Positions 1 to 8,062 of a stretch of 64,000 nt of DNA are shown here, in pieces. Each line of letters starts with the position of its first letter. Position 1 is the stretch's first letter. Made by a program: the position numbers and the translations under genes. The stretch is taken from the NCBI RefSeq assembly GCF_026625045.1, contig NZ_CP113089.1:1550001-1614000 (forward strand), in the 5' to 3' direction. Source of the stretch: Microcella daejeonensis. GTDB lineage: Bacteria > Actinomycetota > Actinomycetes > Actinomycetales > Microbacteriaceae. The notes under the pieces were generated by a model. It searched no databases. It worked only from the letters and a program-made list of their open reading frames with translations, and had not been told where the DNA came from.

Positions 1-248
1 TCGCGAGCCGCGGAATCCTGTACGCCCCCGACTTCGTCGTGAACGCCGGCGGGGTCATCCACCTCGCGATGGTCGCCGAGGGCGCTTCGGCCCGCGAGAT
101 CGAGGGACGCCTGCTCGGCATCGGCGACACGCTCTCCGAGGTGTTCCACGCCGCTCGCGCGCAGGGCGTCACGCCGCTCGCCGCCGCGCAGGCGCTCGCC
201 GTGCAGCGGGTCGAGCAGGCGCGCGAGCGTCGCAGCGCACTGGTCTGA
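1..248 (+). CDS. Glu/Leu/Phe/Val dehydrogenase, C-terminal end (5' partial)
   Basis: The gene enters from the left edge; the frame read from base 3 gives about 81 residues. It opens with RGILYAPDFVVNAGGVIHLA, the NAD-domain signature of leucine, phenylalanine or valine dehydrogenases, in which the Asn-Ala-Gly-Gly stretch lies near the cofactor pocket. The remainder is the C-terminal helical end, closing in a basic RERRSALV tail. These cytosolic enzymes deaminate branched-chain or aromatic amino acids oxidatively with NAD+. The catalytic Lys region lies outside the window, so substrate cannot be assigned. A GTG at 39 is internal and not the true start. Confidence 0.85.
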   Translation, partial: ASRGILYAPDFVVNAGGVIHLAMVAEGASAREIEGRLLGIGDTLSEVFHAARAQGVTPLAAAQALAVQRVEQARERRSALV

Positions 249-261
249 GTTCGTCGCGCGG

Positions 262-684
262 TCAGTCGGCCGGCGGCCGGCGGCGCTGCTGCTTGGTCGC
301 CGAGCGCTTCTGCTTGGCCGCGAGGTGCCGTCGCGTCGACCCCCGGGTCGGTCGCGTCGGTCGCCGCGCGGGCCCCGGCGGGGCGAGGGCGCTCCGCACG
401 AGCTCGGCGAGGGTCTCGAGGGCGATCTCGCGGTTGCGCAGCTGCGAGCGCTCCTGCGAGACGGTGACGGTGACGGCTCCGTCGACCAGGCGGCGGTCGA
501 GCCGGGAGAGCAGGGTCGCGCGCTGATCGTCGGTGAGGGCATCCGATCGGGCGATGTCCCAGCTCAGCTGCACGCGGCTGTCGGAGGTGTTGACGTGCTG
601 CCCGCCGGGCCCGGAGGACCGCGAGAACCGCCAGCTCAGCTCGGCGGCGCGGATGGTGAGGCCGGACGACACCTCGAGATCCAT
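262..684 (-). CDS. arfB: Alternative ribosome-rescue factor ArfB (YaeJ-type peptidyl-tRNA hydrolase)
   Basis: A 140-residue protein of the class I release-factor GGQ family. The motif SSGPGGQHVN lies at residues 23-32, with the catalytic Gly-Gly-Gln at 27-29. There is no codon-recognition domain. The C-terminal 40 residues are rich in Lys/Arg (AAKQKRSATKQQRRR), the basic tail ArfB inserts into the empty mRNA channel. Length matches ArfB (about 140) and excludes RF1/RF2. Known role of the family: hydrolysis of peptidyl-tRNA on ribosomes stalled without a stop codon. It converges with the truncated dehydrogenase gene and stands upstream of nothing on its strand, so it is probably monocistronic. 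Confidence 0.9.
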   Translation of the reverse strand: MDLEVSSGLTIRAAELSWRFSRSSGPGGQHVNTSDSRVQLSWDIARSDALTDDQRATLLSRLDRRLVDGAVTVTVSQERSQLRNREIALETLAELVRSALAPPGPARRPTRPTRGSTRRHLAAKQKRSATKQQRRRPPAD

Positions 685-721
685 GACCCCAGGGTCGCAC
701 GACGCGGGGCCCGCGGCCGGC

Positions 722-1357
722 TCAGCCCGAGAGCGAGCCGGCGGGGAGCCCGAGCTCGGGCTCGAGCGCCCGGGCGATGAGGTCCACGTTGACCCGCCCG
801 GCGATGTGGCCGATGGCGGCGTGGGCGTTCAATCCGTCGAGCATGCCGAGGAACTGCGAGGCGATGCGGTCCGCGGCCTCCTCGCTCAGGGGGGCGTCGA
901 CGGCCACCCTATGCAGCATCGCGGTGAAGCGGTCGTGCCAGATCTGGGTCTGCCGGCGCGCCTCCTCGCCGAGCGCGGGGAACCGGCGGGCCATGCTGAA
1001 GGCGTCCGTCCACACGAGGTCGACGTCGTCGCGCCCGCCGTCGAGCAGCGTGACGATGAGCACGCGCAAGGCGATCACGGGGTCGCGCTGCAGCGCGACG
1101 TGCCCGAACACCTCGACGATCTCGTCGTGCGCGATCGAGCGGAAGGTCTCGGCGATCAGTGCTTCCATGCTCGGCTGGTAGTGCGCGACGAGCGAGGGGG
1201 CGACGCCGGCCCGCTCGGCCACCCCGCGCTGCGTGAGGGCGGTCAGGCCGTCCTCGAGCGCGAGCGCCCGGGCTGCGGCGGTGATCTCGGCGGAGCGCTC
1301 GGCCGCCGTCATGCGCGACGTGCGCGGATCCTGGCCGTCCGGCTGCTCTGTTGACAC
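722..1357 (-). CDS. TetR-family transcriptional regulator
   Basis: A 211-residue one-component regulator. The start is taken as GTG at 1357 because GAGGAGGG stands about 7 nt upstream; the frame stays open further, but that would run into the divergent gene. An N-terminal helix-turn-helix covers roughly residues 15-65 (ALTQRGVAERAGVAPSLVAHY), followed by an all-helical ligand-binding domain containing a WTDAFSMARRFPALGEEARR segment typical of BetI-like members. It is divergent from the agmatine deiminase operon with 85 bp between starts, and a dyad in that gap may be its operator. By position it probably controls the agmatine deiminase operon; the ligand is unknown. Confidence 0.85.
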   Translation of the reverse strand: MSTEQPDGQDPRTSRMTAAERSAEITAAARALALEDGLTALTQRGVAERAGVAPSLVAHYQPSMEALIAETFRSIAHDEIVEVFGHVALQRDPVIALRVLIVTLLDGGRDDVDLVWTDAFSMARRFPALGEEARRQTQIWHDRFTAMLHRVAVDAPLSEEAADRIASQFLGMLDGLNAHAAIGHIAGRVNVDLIARALEPELGLPAGSLSG

Positions 1358-1392
1358 TGCGAAGCCCTCCTCGATACCGTCGGCACATCCTA

Positions 1393-1408
1393 TTGAGCAT
1401 GCGGTCAA
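1393..1408. promoter_or_regulatory. Candidate TetR operator in divergent promoter region
   Basis: An imperfect 16-bp dyad, TTGAGC-ATGC-GGTCAA, has arms agreeing at 5 of 6 positions. It lies between the TetR gene start (1357) and the agmatine deiminase start (1443), where an autoregulating TetR repressor would bind both promoters. No convincing pair of -35/-10 elements was picked on either strand, so the assignment rests on symmetry and position only. Confidence 0.4.
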
Positions 1409-1442
1409 CAATGGAAGGGCCGCGACCCGCGAAGGAGCATCC

Positions 1443-2474
1443 ATGGCCTGGCGCATGCCCGCCGAGACGGCGCCGCACGACCGCATCTGGATGGCGTTCC
1501 CGCGCGAGGGCGAGACCATGGGCGACTCCTCCGCCGCGCGCGAGTCGACCTACGCGGCCTGGGCCGCGGTCGCCCACGCGATCCTGCCCTTCGAGCCGGT
1601 GACGATGGTCGTCGACCCGAGCGAGCGCGCGCGGGCGCGGCGACTGCTCGACCCGGCGATCGAGCTGGTGGATGCCCCGCTCGACGATTTCTGGATGCGC
1701 GACATCGGCCCCACCTTCGTCGTTGACGACGCGACGGGCGCCCTCGGCGCGGTCGACTGGATCTTCAACGGCTGGGGCGACCAGGGCGGCGCCTACGAGC
1801 GGGATGCCCGCATCGCCTCGCTCGTCGCCGAGCGCGCCGGCGCCGAGGTCGTCAGCTCGCTGCTCGTCAACGAGGGCGGTGCGATCCACGTCGACGGCGA
1901 GGGCACCGTGCTCGTCACCGAGACCGTGCAGCTCGATCCGCAGCGCAACCGCTACGCCACGAAGCAGGCCGTGGAGGCCGAGCTCGCGCGCACGATCGGC
2001 GCCCGCCACGCGGTGTGGCTGCCGCGCGGACTCACGCGCGACTACGAGCCGCTCGGCACGCGCGGTCACGTCGACATGGTGGCCGCGATCGCGAGCCCGG
2101 GGGTGCTGCTGCTGCACGGGCAGCCCGATGCCGGGCATCCTGATCACGCCGTCATGCGCGAGATCCGCGCCGTCGTCGAGGCCTCACGCGACGCCGCCGG
2201 GCGGGAGTGGCGCATCATCGAGCTGCCCGCGCCCGCGCAGCTGCGCGACGACGAGGGCTTCGTCGACTGGAACTACGTCAACCACCTCGTCGTCGACGGC
2301 GGCGTCATCGCCTGCGGCTACGGCGACGAGGCGGCGGATGCCCGGGCCCGCGCCCTGCTGGGCGAGGCGTACCCCGGCCGCGAGGTCGTCACCGTCGACG
2401 CGCGCGAGATCCTCGCGCGGGGCGGCGGCATCCACTGCATCACCCAGCAGCAGCCGACGGTCGCCGCGCGATGA
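1443..2474 (+). CDS. aguA: Agmatine deiminase (peptidylarginine deiminase-type)
   Basis: A 343-residue member of the PAD_porph/agmatine deiminase family of the guanidino-group-modifying superfamily, which converts agmatine to N-carbamoylputrescine and ammonia. The ATG at 1443 is chosen for a GAAGGAG 6 nt upstream and because the protein begins at the family's N-terminus (MPAETAPHDRIWMAFP). Visible family motifs are DFWMRDIGP, NGWGDQGG, NEGGAIHVDGEGT, TRGHVDMVA and GGGIHCITQQQP; Cys332 in the last is the catalytic nucleophile. The stop overlaps the next gene's ATG by four bases (ATGA), so translation is coupled. It is first in a three-gene operon facing a TetR gene. Confidence 0.88.
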   Translation: MAWRMPAETAPHDRIWMAFPREGETMGDSSAARESTYAAWAAVAHAILPFEPVTMVVDPSERARARRLLDPAIELVDAPLDDFWMRDIGPTFVVDDATGALGAVDWIFNGWGDQGGAYERDARIASLVAERAGAEVVSSLLVNEGGAIHVDGEGTVLVTETVQLDPQRNRYATKQAVEAELARTIGARHAVWLPRGLTRDYEPLGTRGHVDMVAAIASPGVLLLHGQPDAGHPDHAVMREIRAVVEASRDAAGREWRIIELPAPAQLRDDEGFVDWNYVNHLVVDGGVIACGYGDEAADARARALLGEAYPGREVVTVDAREILARGGGIHCITQQQPTVAAR

Positions 2475-4183
2475 CCGTGCCGCTCGTCGAGACCTCGGTC
2501 ATCGAGCTCGGCCGCGCGCTCACCGAGGGCCGCACGACCGCCGTCGCGCTCGTGCAGGGCTACCTCGACCGCATCGCCGCCTACGACCAGCGGGGGCTCC
2601 GCCTGAACGCGGTGCCGGTGCTCAATCCGGATGCCCTCGCCGAGGCCCGCGCGAGCGACGACCGCCGCGCGCTCGGGCGGGAGCTCGGGCCGCTGGACGG
2701 GATTCCGTACGCGGCGAAGGACTCGTACATGGTGCGCGGCCTCACCGTGGCGAGCGGCTCGCCCGCCTTCGCCGAGCTCGTCGCCCAGCGCGACGCCTTC
2801 ACGATCGAGCGGCTGCGCGCCGCCGGGGCGATCTGCCTCGGGCTCACGACGATGCCCCCGATGGCGAACGGCGGCATGCAGCGCGGCCTCTACGGGCGGG
2901 CCGAGAGCCCGTACAACCCCGACTACCTGACGGCGCCGTTCGGCTCGGGCTCCTCCAACGGCTCGGGCACGGCTCTCGCGGCCTCGCTCTGCGCCTTCGC
3001 CCTCGCCGAGGAGACCTGGTCGAGCGGCCGCGGCCCCGCCTCGAACAACGGGCTGTGCTGCTACACCCCGAGCCCCGGCGTGATCTCGGTGCGGGGCAAC
3101 TGGCCGCTCGTGCCGACGATGGACGTCGTCGTTCCCTACACCCGCACGATGGCCGAGCTGCTGGTGGTGCTCGACGCCGTGGTCGCCGACGACCCCGAGC
3201 CGCGCGGCGACTTCTGGCGCGTGCAGCCGTGGGTGAGCTTCCCGCCCGCCTCGCAGCTGCGACCGCCGTCGTACCCGGCGCTCGCCGACGGGGCCTCGCT
3301 CGCCGGCGTGCGCCTCGGCGTGCCGCGCCTCTACATCGGCGGCGCGGCGGCCGAGCCGATCGCGACCCGGCCGAGCGTCATCGCGCAGTGGGAGCTCGCC
3401 CGGCGCGACCTCGAGGCCGCGGGGGCCGAGGTGGTCGAGGTCGACCTGCCCGTCGTCGCCGACTACGAGTCGCGCGGCCGCACGCCCGACCGCTCCCTCG
3501 TCGCGCAGGGCTACGTGCCCGAGGGCTTCGCCGAGAGCGAGCTCTGGGAGCTGTCGATGCTCGGCTGGGAGGAGTTCCTGCAGGCCAACGGCGACCCGGC
3601 GCTGCACCGGCTCGCCGCCGTCGAGCCCGAGCTGATCTTCCCGGCCCCGCCCGGCAGCCTGCCCGGCCGCTACGACGACCACCTCAGCCGCTTCGCGCCG
3701 GAGGACGTGCCGCTGGAGGAGTACGTGCACCGCGCGCGGCGCGACGGCGTGCCCGCGCTCGACGCGATCCCGTACCTCGCCGAGGGCGTGCCGGGGCTGG
3801 CGCGCGCCCGCCGCGAGCTGTTCGACGCCTGGCTCGACGGGCTCGGCCTCGACGCGATCGTCTTCCCGGCCGTCGCCGACATCGGCCCGGCCGACGCCGA
3901 CGTGAACCCGGCCTCGGCCGAGCTCGCCTGGCGCAACGGCACCTGGGTCGCCAACGGCAATCTCGTCTGGCGGCACCTCGGCATTCCGACGGTGCAGGTG
4001 CCGATCGGCCTGCTGAGCGACATCGGGATGCCCGTGGGGCTGACGATCGCCGGCCGCGGCTACGACGACGCGCGTCTGCTCGCCCTCGGCTGCGCGGTCG
4101 AGGCGGCGGCGACGCGCCCCGGCTCGGCCCTCGGCGGAACGCGCCGTGCACCCTCCTCCGCCCCGGAGCTCGCAGGAGCATGA
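2471..4183 (+). CDS. Amidase signature family hydrolase
   Basis: A 570-residue amidase signature enzyme. The expected Ser-cisSer-Lys triad can be placed: Lys83 in PYAAKD, cis-Ser161 in GSGSSNGSG, and nucleophile Ser185 in TWSSGRGPAS, 24 residues later as in the family. The glycine-rich loop is unusual: the normal DTGGSIRxPA reads TWSSGRGPASNN. Translation is coupled to aguA by ATGA overlap and to the next gene the same way. Context suggests it acts on a product of agmatine deiminase, perhaps the ureido group of N-carbamoylputrescine, a step normally done by a nitrilase-type enzyme; this is inference. It could act on another amide. Confidence 0.85.
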   Translation: MTVPLVETSVIELGRALTEGRTTAVALVQGYLDRIAAYDQRGLRLNAVPVLNPDALAEARASDDRRALGRELGPLDGIPYAAKDSYMVRGLTVASGSPAFAELVAQRDAFTIERLRAAGAICLGLTTMPPMANGGMQRGLYGRAESPYNPDYLTAPFGSGSSNGSGTALAASLCAFALAEETWSSGRGPASNNGLCCYTPSPGVISVRGNWPLVPTMDVVVPYTRTMAELLVVLDAVVADDPEPRGDFWRVQPWVSFPPASQLRPPSYPALADGASLAGVRLGVPRLYIGGAAAEPIATRPSVIAQWELARRDLEAAGAEVVEVDLPVVADYESRGRTPDRSLVAQGYVPEGFAESELWELSMLGWEEFLQANGDPALHRLAAVEPELIFPAPPGSLPGRYDDHLSRFAPEDVPLEEYVHRARRDGVPALDAIPYLAEGVPGLARARRELFDAWLDGLGLDAIVFPAVADIGPADADVNPASAELAWRNGTWVANGNLVWRHLGIPTVQVPIGLLSDIGMPVGLTIAGRGYDDARLLALGCAVEAAATRPGSALGGTRRAPSSAPELAGA

Positions 4184-4533
4184 GCGCCGTCGACGACTAC
4201 ATCGCTCGCTTCCCCGCCGATGTGCAGCCCATCCTGCGGGCCGTCCGCGCCGCGATCCATGCAGGAGTGCCCGAGGCCTCCGAGCAGATCCGGTACGGGA
4301 TGCCCGCCGTCATGCTCGACGGTCGCTACGCGCTGCACTTCGCGGGCTGGAAGAACCACGTCGGCCTCTACCCGGTGCCGCGCGGCGACGAGGAGTTCGA
4401 GTCGCTCATCGGCTCGTACCGCTCGGCGACGGACACCGTGACGCTGCTGTACTCGAAGCCGCTGCCCGTGGGGCTGATCACGCGCATCGCGCAGGAGTGC
4501 GTCGCGCAGCGCGGCGACCAGCACGGCGACTAG
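4180..4533 (+). CDS. DUF1801 (YdhG-like) domain protein
   Basis: A 117-residue single-domain cytosolic protein. Family hallmarks are the N-terminal VDDYIARFP and RAAIHAGVPEASEQIRYGMPAV, followed by HFAGWKNHVGLYPVP and a C-terminal helix. The family fold binds hydrophobic or metal ligands in some structures but has no settled biochemical role. The ATG overlaps the amidase stop by four bases, making this the last gene of the aguA operon; whether it takes part in agmatine use or is just co-transcribed cannot be told. Confidence 0.8.
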   Translation: MSAVDDYIARFPADVQPILRAVRAAIHAGVPEASEQIRYGMPAVMLDGRYALHFAGWKNHVGLYPVPRGDEEFESLIGSYRSATDTVTLLYSKPLPVGLITRIAQECVAQRGDQHGD

Positions 4534-4540
4534 CGCCGCG

Positions 4541-4873
4541 CTACTCGCGCACGATCGGCGCGCCCCAGCCGTCGTAATCGCCGCGGCAGGCCTCGACGAC
4601 GCCGAAGACCTGCTCGACCATCGCATCGGCGGTCTCGACGTCGACGGTCGACATGCGCCGCGCGACGAGCACGGCCTGCACCACGCGGCGGCGCGAGACC
4701 TCGACGGTGAACCCGAGCTGCTCCAACTGGCGGGCGGCGGTGCGGGCGTCCTTGATGTTCATGAAGTTGGCGAAGTGCTCGACCTCGCGCGGAGCATCCA
4801 CGTCGTCGCGCATCTTGATGCGCTGCGTGTACTGCTCGACGTTCGTCGTCAGATGCGGTCCGATGTCGCCCAC
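4541..4873 (-). CDS. RraB-like (ribonuclease E inhibitor B) protein
   Basis: A 110-residue protein with the RraB domain: DDVDAPREVEHFANFMN near residue 25, QLEQLGFTVEVSRR in the middle and GDYDGWGAPI at the end. In E. coli the family regulates RNase E activity; actinobacteria also carry RNase E/G-type enzymes, so a related role is possible but not shown. GTG at 4873 is preceded by TACGCT and a 6-nt gap (4885-4880), suggesting a leaderless mRNA. It converges with the aguA operon, only 7 bp from its end. Confidence 0.75.
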   Translation of the reverse strand: MGDIGPHLTTNVEQYTQRIKMRDDVDAPREVEHFANFMNIKDARTAARQLEQLGFTVEVSRRRVVQAVLVARRMSTVDVETADAMVEQVFGVVEACRGDYDGWGAPIVRE

Positions 4874-4951
4874 CCCGCGAGCGTAGACCAGGCGGGCCCG
4901 CGATCTGAACCCCGCCCGGTCACGACCGGGTCTCGACGGCGGCCGCCGCGA

Positions 4952-5380
4952 TCAGGCCGGCGGGCCGTCGACGATGAGCCGCTTGCCGAGACTGACGGCC
5001 GCGTCGGGGGAGTAGCCGAGGGCGGCGTAGAAGCCGAGCGCCTCCTCGTTGTCGGCCCGCACCTGCAGATTGAGCTTCGGGCAGCCGAGCGCGGTGAGCA
5101 GCCGCTCGATCTCGGCCATGAGCGCTCGCGCGTGCCCCCTACCGCGATGCGCGGGGTCGACCGCGAGGTAGTTGACCCAGCCGCGGTGCCCGTCGTAGCC
5201 CGCCATCGCGCTCGCGATCACACGCCCCTCGACCTCGCCGACGAGGAGGAGCTCGGGCTGCACGGTGAGCTTGCGCGCGATGTCTCGGTGCGGGTCGTTC
5301 CAGGGGCGGGTGAGGCCCGCGGCGCGCCAGAGCTCGACCACGGCGTCGGTGTCGAGGGGCAAGAAGGGGCGGATGAGCAT
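4952..5380 (-). CDS. GNAT acetyltransferase (YpeA-like)
   Basis: A 142-residue GNAT enzyme. It starts MLIRPFLPLDTDAVVELW as YpeA proteins do, carries the acetyl-CoA pyrophosphate loop VDPAHRGRGHARAL around residue 75, and ends with the family's NLQVRADNEEALGFYAALGY strand-helix. YpeA relatives acetylate an amino group of an undetermined substrate. Gene length is normal and no extra domain is present. It is divergent from the phosphatase gene and stands alone on its strand. Confidence 0.85.
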   Translation of the reverse strand: MLIRPFLPLDTDAVVELWRAAGLTRPWNDPHRDIARKLTVQPELLLVGEVEGRVIASAMAGYDGHRGWVNYLAVDPAHRGRGHARALMAEIERLLTALGCPKLNLQVRADNEEALGFYAALGYSPDAAVSLGKRLIVDGPPA

Positions 5381-5412
5381 CCCGTCATCATCGCGGCACG
5401 GCCGCGGATTTC

Positions 5413-5436
5413 GAGAACGTGAGCATTCGTGTTCTC
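5413..5436. promoter_or_regulatory. Dyad (GAGAAC-N12-GTTCTC) at the start of the phosphatase gene
   Basis: Two perfect 6-bp arms, GAGAAC and GTTCTC, are separated by 12 bp. The dyad ends one base before an ATG at 5437 and contains the alternative GTG start at 5419. It could be an operator placed over the transcription start or a small hairpin at the mRNA 5' end. The spacing does not match the LexA consensus (N4). Confidence 0.35.
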
Positions 5437-6165
5437 ATGTCCCTCATGACGCGAGCGATGACCTGGGGCGGCCTGCACAACGCATGGGATCTCGGCGGGC
5501 TCCCCGCCGTCGGGGGCGACACCGTGCGCGGCCGGGTCTTCCGCTCGCCGCGGCTCGACGGGCTCGACGCGGCGGGGTGGGATGCCCTGCTCGCCGCGGG
5601 CGTGCGCACCATCGTCGACCTGCGCAACGACGACGAGGTCGCGCCGCTCGCCCTGCCCGCCGGCGTCACCGTGCACCGCTGCCCGGTGGAGGATCAGGGC
5701 GACGCCGCCTTCATGGGGGAGTGGGGCCGGCGCCTCAACAGCCCGGCCGTCTGGCGGCCGACGCTCGAGGCCTTCCCCGAGAAGGCCGTCGCCGCGCTGC
5801 GGGCCGTGGCCGAGGCGCCCGAGGAGGGCGCCGTGCTCGTGCACTGCGGCGCCGGTCGCGACCGCACGGGGCTGATCAGCGCGATGCTGCTGCAGCTCTC
5901 GGGCGCGCACCCGGAGGCCATCGCCGTCGACTACCAGCTCGGCGTGATCGCGGCGAACTTCCACCTGCGCGACCACCCGCGGCCGAACGAGCGTGGGCGC
6001 ACCGACGCCGAGCTCGGCGTCTGGCTCGACGAGATCACGGGGCACCTCGAGGCGTTCCTCGCCGAGGTCGATGCCGCGGCCTGGCTCGAGGCACAGGGCG
6101 CGGGGGAGCTCGTGGCGCCGCTGCGCGAGCGGCTGTCGACTCCGGCCGGGCATCCCGTCGCCTGA
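5437..6165 (+). CDS. Tyrosine/dual-specificity protein phosphatase (CX5R family)
   Basis: About 242 residues. The P-loop HCGAGRDRTG (catalytic Cys and Arg, CX5R) is followed by a typical helix. The N-terminus GLHNAWDLGGLPA and VDLRNDDEVAP match the bacterial family that includes the mycobacterial MptpB-type lipid/tyrosine phosphatases. The start is uncertain: GTG 5419, ATG 5437, 5446 and 5458 are in frame and none has a clear ribosome site; 5437 is chosen because a dyad ends just before it. The neighbours do not reveal a substrate. Confidence 0.8.
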   Translation: MSLMTRAMTWGGLHNAWDLGGLPAVGGDTVRGRVFRSPRLDGLDAAGWDALLAAGVRTIVDLRNDDEVAPLALPAGVTVHRCPVEDQGDAAFMGEWGRRLNSPAVWRPTLEAFPEKAVAALRAVAEAPEEGAVLVHCGAGRDRTGLISAMLLQLSGAHPEAIAVDYQLGVIAANFHLRDHPRPNERGRTDAELGVWLDEITGHLEAFLAEVDAAAWLEAQGAGELVAPLRERLSTPAGHPVA

Positions 6166-6293
6166 TCGCCCGGGAGCGATGGCCCGGAGGTCGCCGACCC
6201 GACTGCCCGCCCGGCCGCTCCGAATCCCCGTGTGAGCGGCCTACGCTCAGGAGTGCGGCTCCGCCGCCCGCCGTTCCCGAGCGAAGGAGCCCC

Positions 6294-7070
6294 GTGCCGA
6301 CGCGACGCCCCCCGACCCCGCCGCTGCCGACGCGCGGAGCCGTCGTCACCGAGCAGCTCGACGCCCGCGCGCGCGAGCGGGCCCGGGCCCGCGCGATCGA
6401 CGGCACCGACAGCCGCGCCGCCTCGAACGCCCTGCTCGACGGCCTGCGGCAGGGCCGCTTCGGCCCGCGCGCCTGGGGCCGCTTCGCCGCCGAGATCACC
6501 GTGCGCAGCGTGCGCGAGGCCCGCAAGCGCCCGATCGCGCTCGCCGAGGCCACGGCCGTGCACCTCGCCATGGGCGCGCTCGCGCACCCGAAGGGCCGCG
6601 CGTGGGTCGTCACGAGCTGGGTCATGACCGTCACCCATCTCGGGATGCTCGAGGAGCGCCGCACGATGGGCCTCCCCAATCTGCTCACCGTCGCCCGGGC
6701 CAATCTGCCGGCCGCCGCGCACCGCCTCGGCGACGCCGTGCCGGTGCTCGCTCTCGTCACCGACTTCGTCGACGGCAAGCTCGCCCGCGGCACCGGCACC
6801 GTCACGAGGTTCGGAACGCAGGGCGACTACCTCAGCGACACCGCCCTCTGGACGTGGTTCGTGCTCACGCACGAGAAGAGCCGGCCATGGCAGGTGGCGA
6901 CCTTCGCCGCCTGGGCGCTGCCCGTCGCCGCGCTGACCGCGGTGAGCATCGCGAAGGGCGGGGTGGTGGATCTGCCGCGCTCGCGCTGGATCCGGCCCGC
7001 GGCGCTCATGGAGGTGCTCATCGGCGGGCGGGTCGTGGCCCGCATGGTGCAGGCCCGGCGCTCGGGCTGA
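6294..7070 (+). CDS. CDP-alcohol phosphatidyltransferase family membrane enzyme
   Basis: A 258-residue protein carrying a complete CDP-OH-P signature, D-x2-D-G-x2-A-R-x8-G-x3-D-x3-D, in VTDFVDGKLAR and GDYLSD around residues 158-182. Hydrophobic segments flank it, and the protein has a basic, Pro-rich N-terminus of about 80 residues before the catalytic domain. GTG 6294 is chosen for GAAGGAG 6 nt upstream; TACGCT at 6242-6247 may be the -10. The family joins CDP-activated lipid head groups to alcohols such as inositol or glycerol phosphate in the inner membrane. The substrate is not evident; the long N-terminus is unusual for PgsA or PIP synthase. Confidence 0.8.
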   Translation: MPTRRPPTPPLPTRGAVVTEQLDARARERARARAIDGTDSRAASNALLDGLRQGRFGPRAWGRFAAEITVRSVREARKRPIALAEATAVHLAMGALAHPKGRAWVVTSWVMTVTHLGMLEERRTMGLPNLLTVARANLPAAAHRLGDAVPVLALVTDFVDGKLARGTGTVTRFGTQGDYLSDTALWTWFVLTHEKSRPWQVATFAAWALPVAALTAVSIAKGGVVDLPRSRWIRPAALMEVLIGGRVVARMVQARRSG

Positions 7071-7153
7071 GGCAGCGCGCGGGCCGGCCGTGCGAGCGAG
7101 CCCACCACGCGCATCCCGACGCCCGCACCGCCGCGCTCGCTAGGGTCGTGCGC

Positions 7154-8062
7154 ATGCCCGCGACCCTCGAGCCCCGCCCGCTGCCCACCGACCGCTTCGT
7201 GCTCGCGGAGGGGCCGCAGTGGGATGCCGGGACCGGCACGATCAGCTGGGTCGACGTCGAGGCCGGGCTGCTCGTCGTCGCGCGCCCGCTGCCCGATGCG
7301 GGCGTCGAGGTGCTGCGCACGCACGACTTCGGCGAGCGCGTCGGCTTCGCGACGCGGTTCGGCGACGCCAAGTTCGTCGTCGCCCTCGAGCGCCGGCTCG
7401 CCGTCATCGACGCCCTCGGCGGCATCACGACGAGCCGCGAGCTCGTGCCGCCGGGCCGCCGCTTCAACGACGGCGTCGTCGACCCGCTCGGGCGCCTGCT
7501 CGTCGGCACGCTGACCCTCGACGAGTCGCAGCCGGGCGAGGGCAACCAGCTGCTGCGCCTCGAGCACGACGGCACGGTCACGGTCATCGACGACGACCTC
7601 CGGCTGAGCAACGGCCTCGGCTTCTCGCCCGCGGGCGACGTGCTCTACCACGTCGACTCGCAGCGCGCCACGGTCTTCGCCCGCTCGTACGACGCGGCGA
7701 CCGGCGAGATCGGAGCCCGCCACGCCCTCGTCGAGCTGGCCGACGCCATCCCCGACGGGCTCGCCGTCGACGTCGCGGGAGACCTCTGGGTGGGCCTGTG
7801 GGACCGCTCGGGGGTGCGCCGCTTCGGCGCCGACGGCACGGTGCACGGCGATGTGCCCCTGCCCGTACCGCACGTCACGAGCGTCGCCTTCATGGGCAGC
7901 GCGCTCGACCACCTGCTCGTCACGACCGCGAGCCGCGATCTCGACGCGGATGCGCTGCACGCCGCGCCCGACGCCGGCCGGGTCTTCTCGATCGACCTGA
8001 GCGGGCTCGGCGTCACCGGTGCACCCGCGACGCGCTGGCGCCCCGTACCGTTGCCGGTGTGA
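7154..8062 (+). CDS. SMP-30/gluconolactonase-family beta-propeller hydrolase
   Basis: A 302-residue six-bladed propeller of the SMP-30/LRE family. Metal-ligand motifs can be seen in order: AEGPQWD (Glu), RFNDGVVDPLGRLLVGTL, SNGLGFSPAGDVLYHVDS (Asn) and PDGLAVDVAGDLWVGLW (Asp). Family members hydrolyse sugar or other lactones using one divalent cation. TAGGGT at 7141-7146 stands 7 nt before the ATG, suggesting leaderless translation. The stop overlaps the start of the rRNA methyltransferase gene by four bases (GTGA). Confidence 0.83.
   Translation: MPATLEPRPLPTDRFVLAEGPQWDAGTGTISWVDVEAGLLVVARPLPDAGVEVLRTHDFGERVGFATRFGDAKFVVALERRLAVIDALGGITTSRELVPPGRRFNDGVVDPLGRLLVGTLTLDESQPGEGNQLLRLEHDGTVTVIDDDLRLSNGLGFSPAGDVLYHVDSQRATVFARSYDAATGEIGARHALVELADAIPDGLAVDVAGDLWVGLWDRSGVRRFGADGTVHGDVPLPVPHVTSVAFMGSALDHLLVTTASRDLDADALHAAPDAGRVFSIDLSGLGVTGAPATRWRPVPLPV

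Noticed and set aside
5413..5436. LexA box before the phosphatase gene
   Set aside because: Arms GAGAAC/GTTCTC are 12 bp apart, not the 4 bp required.
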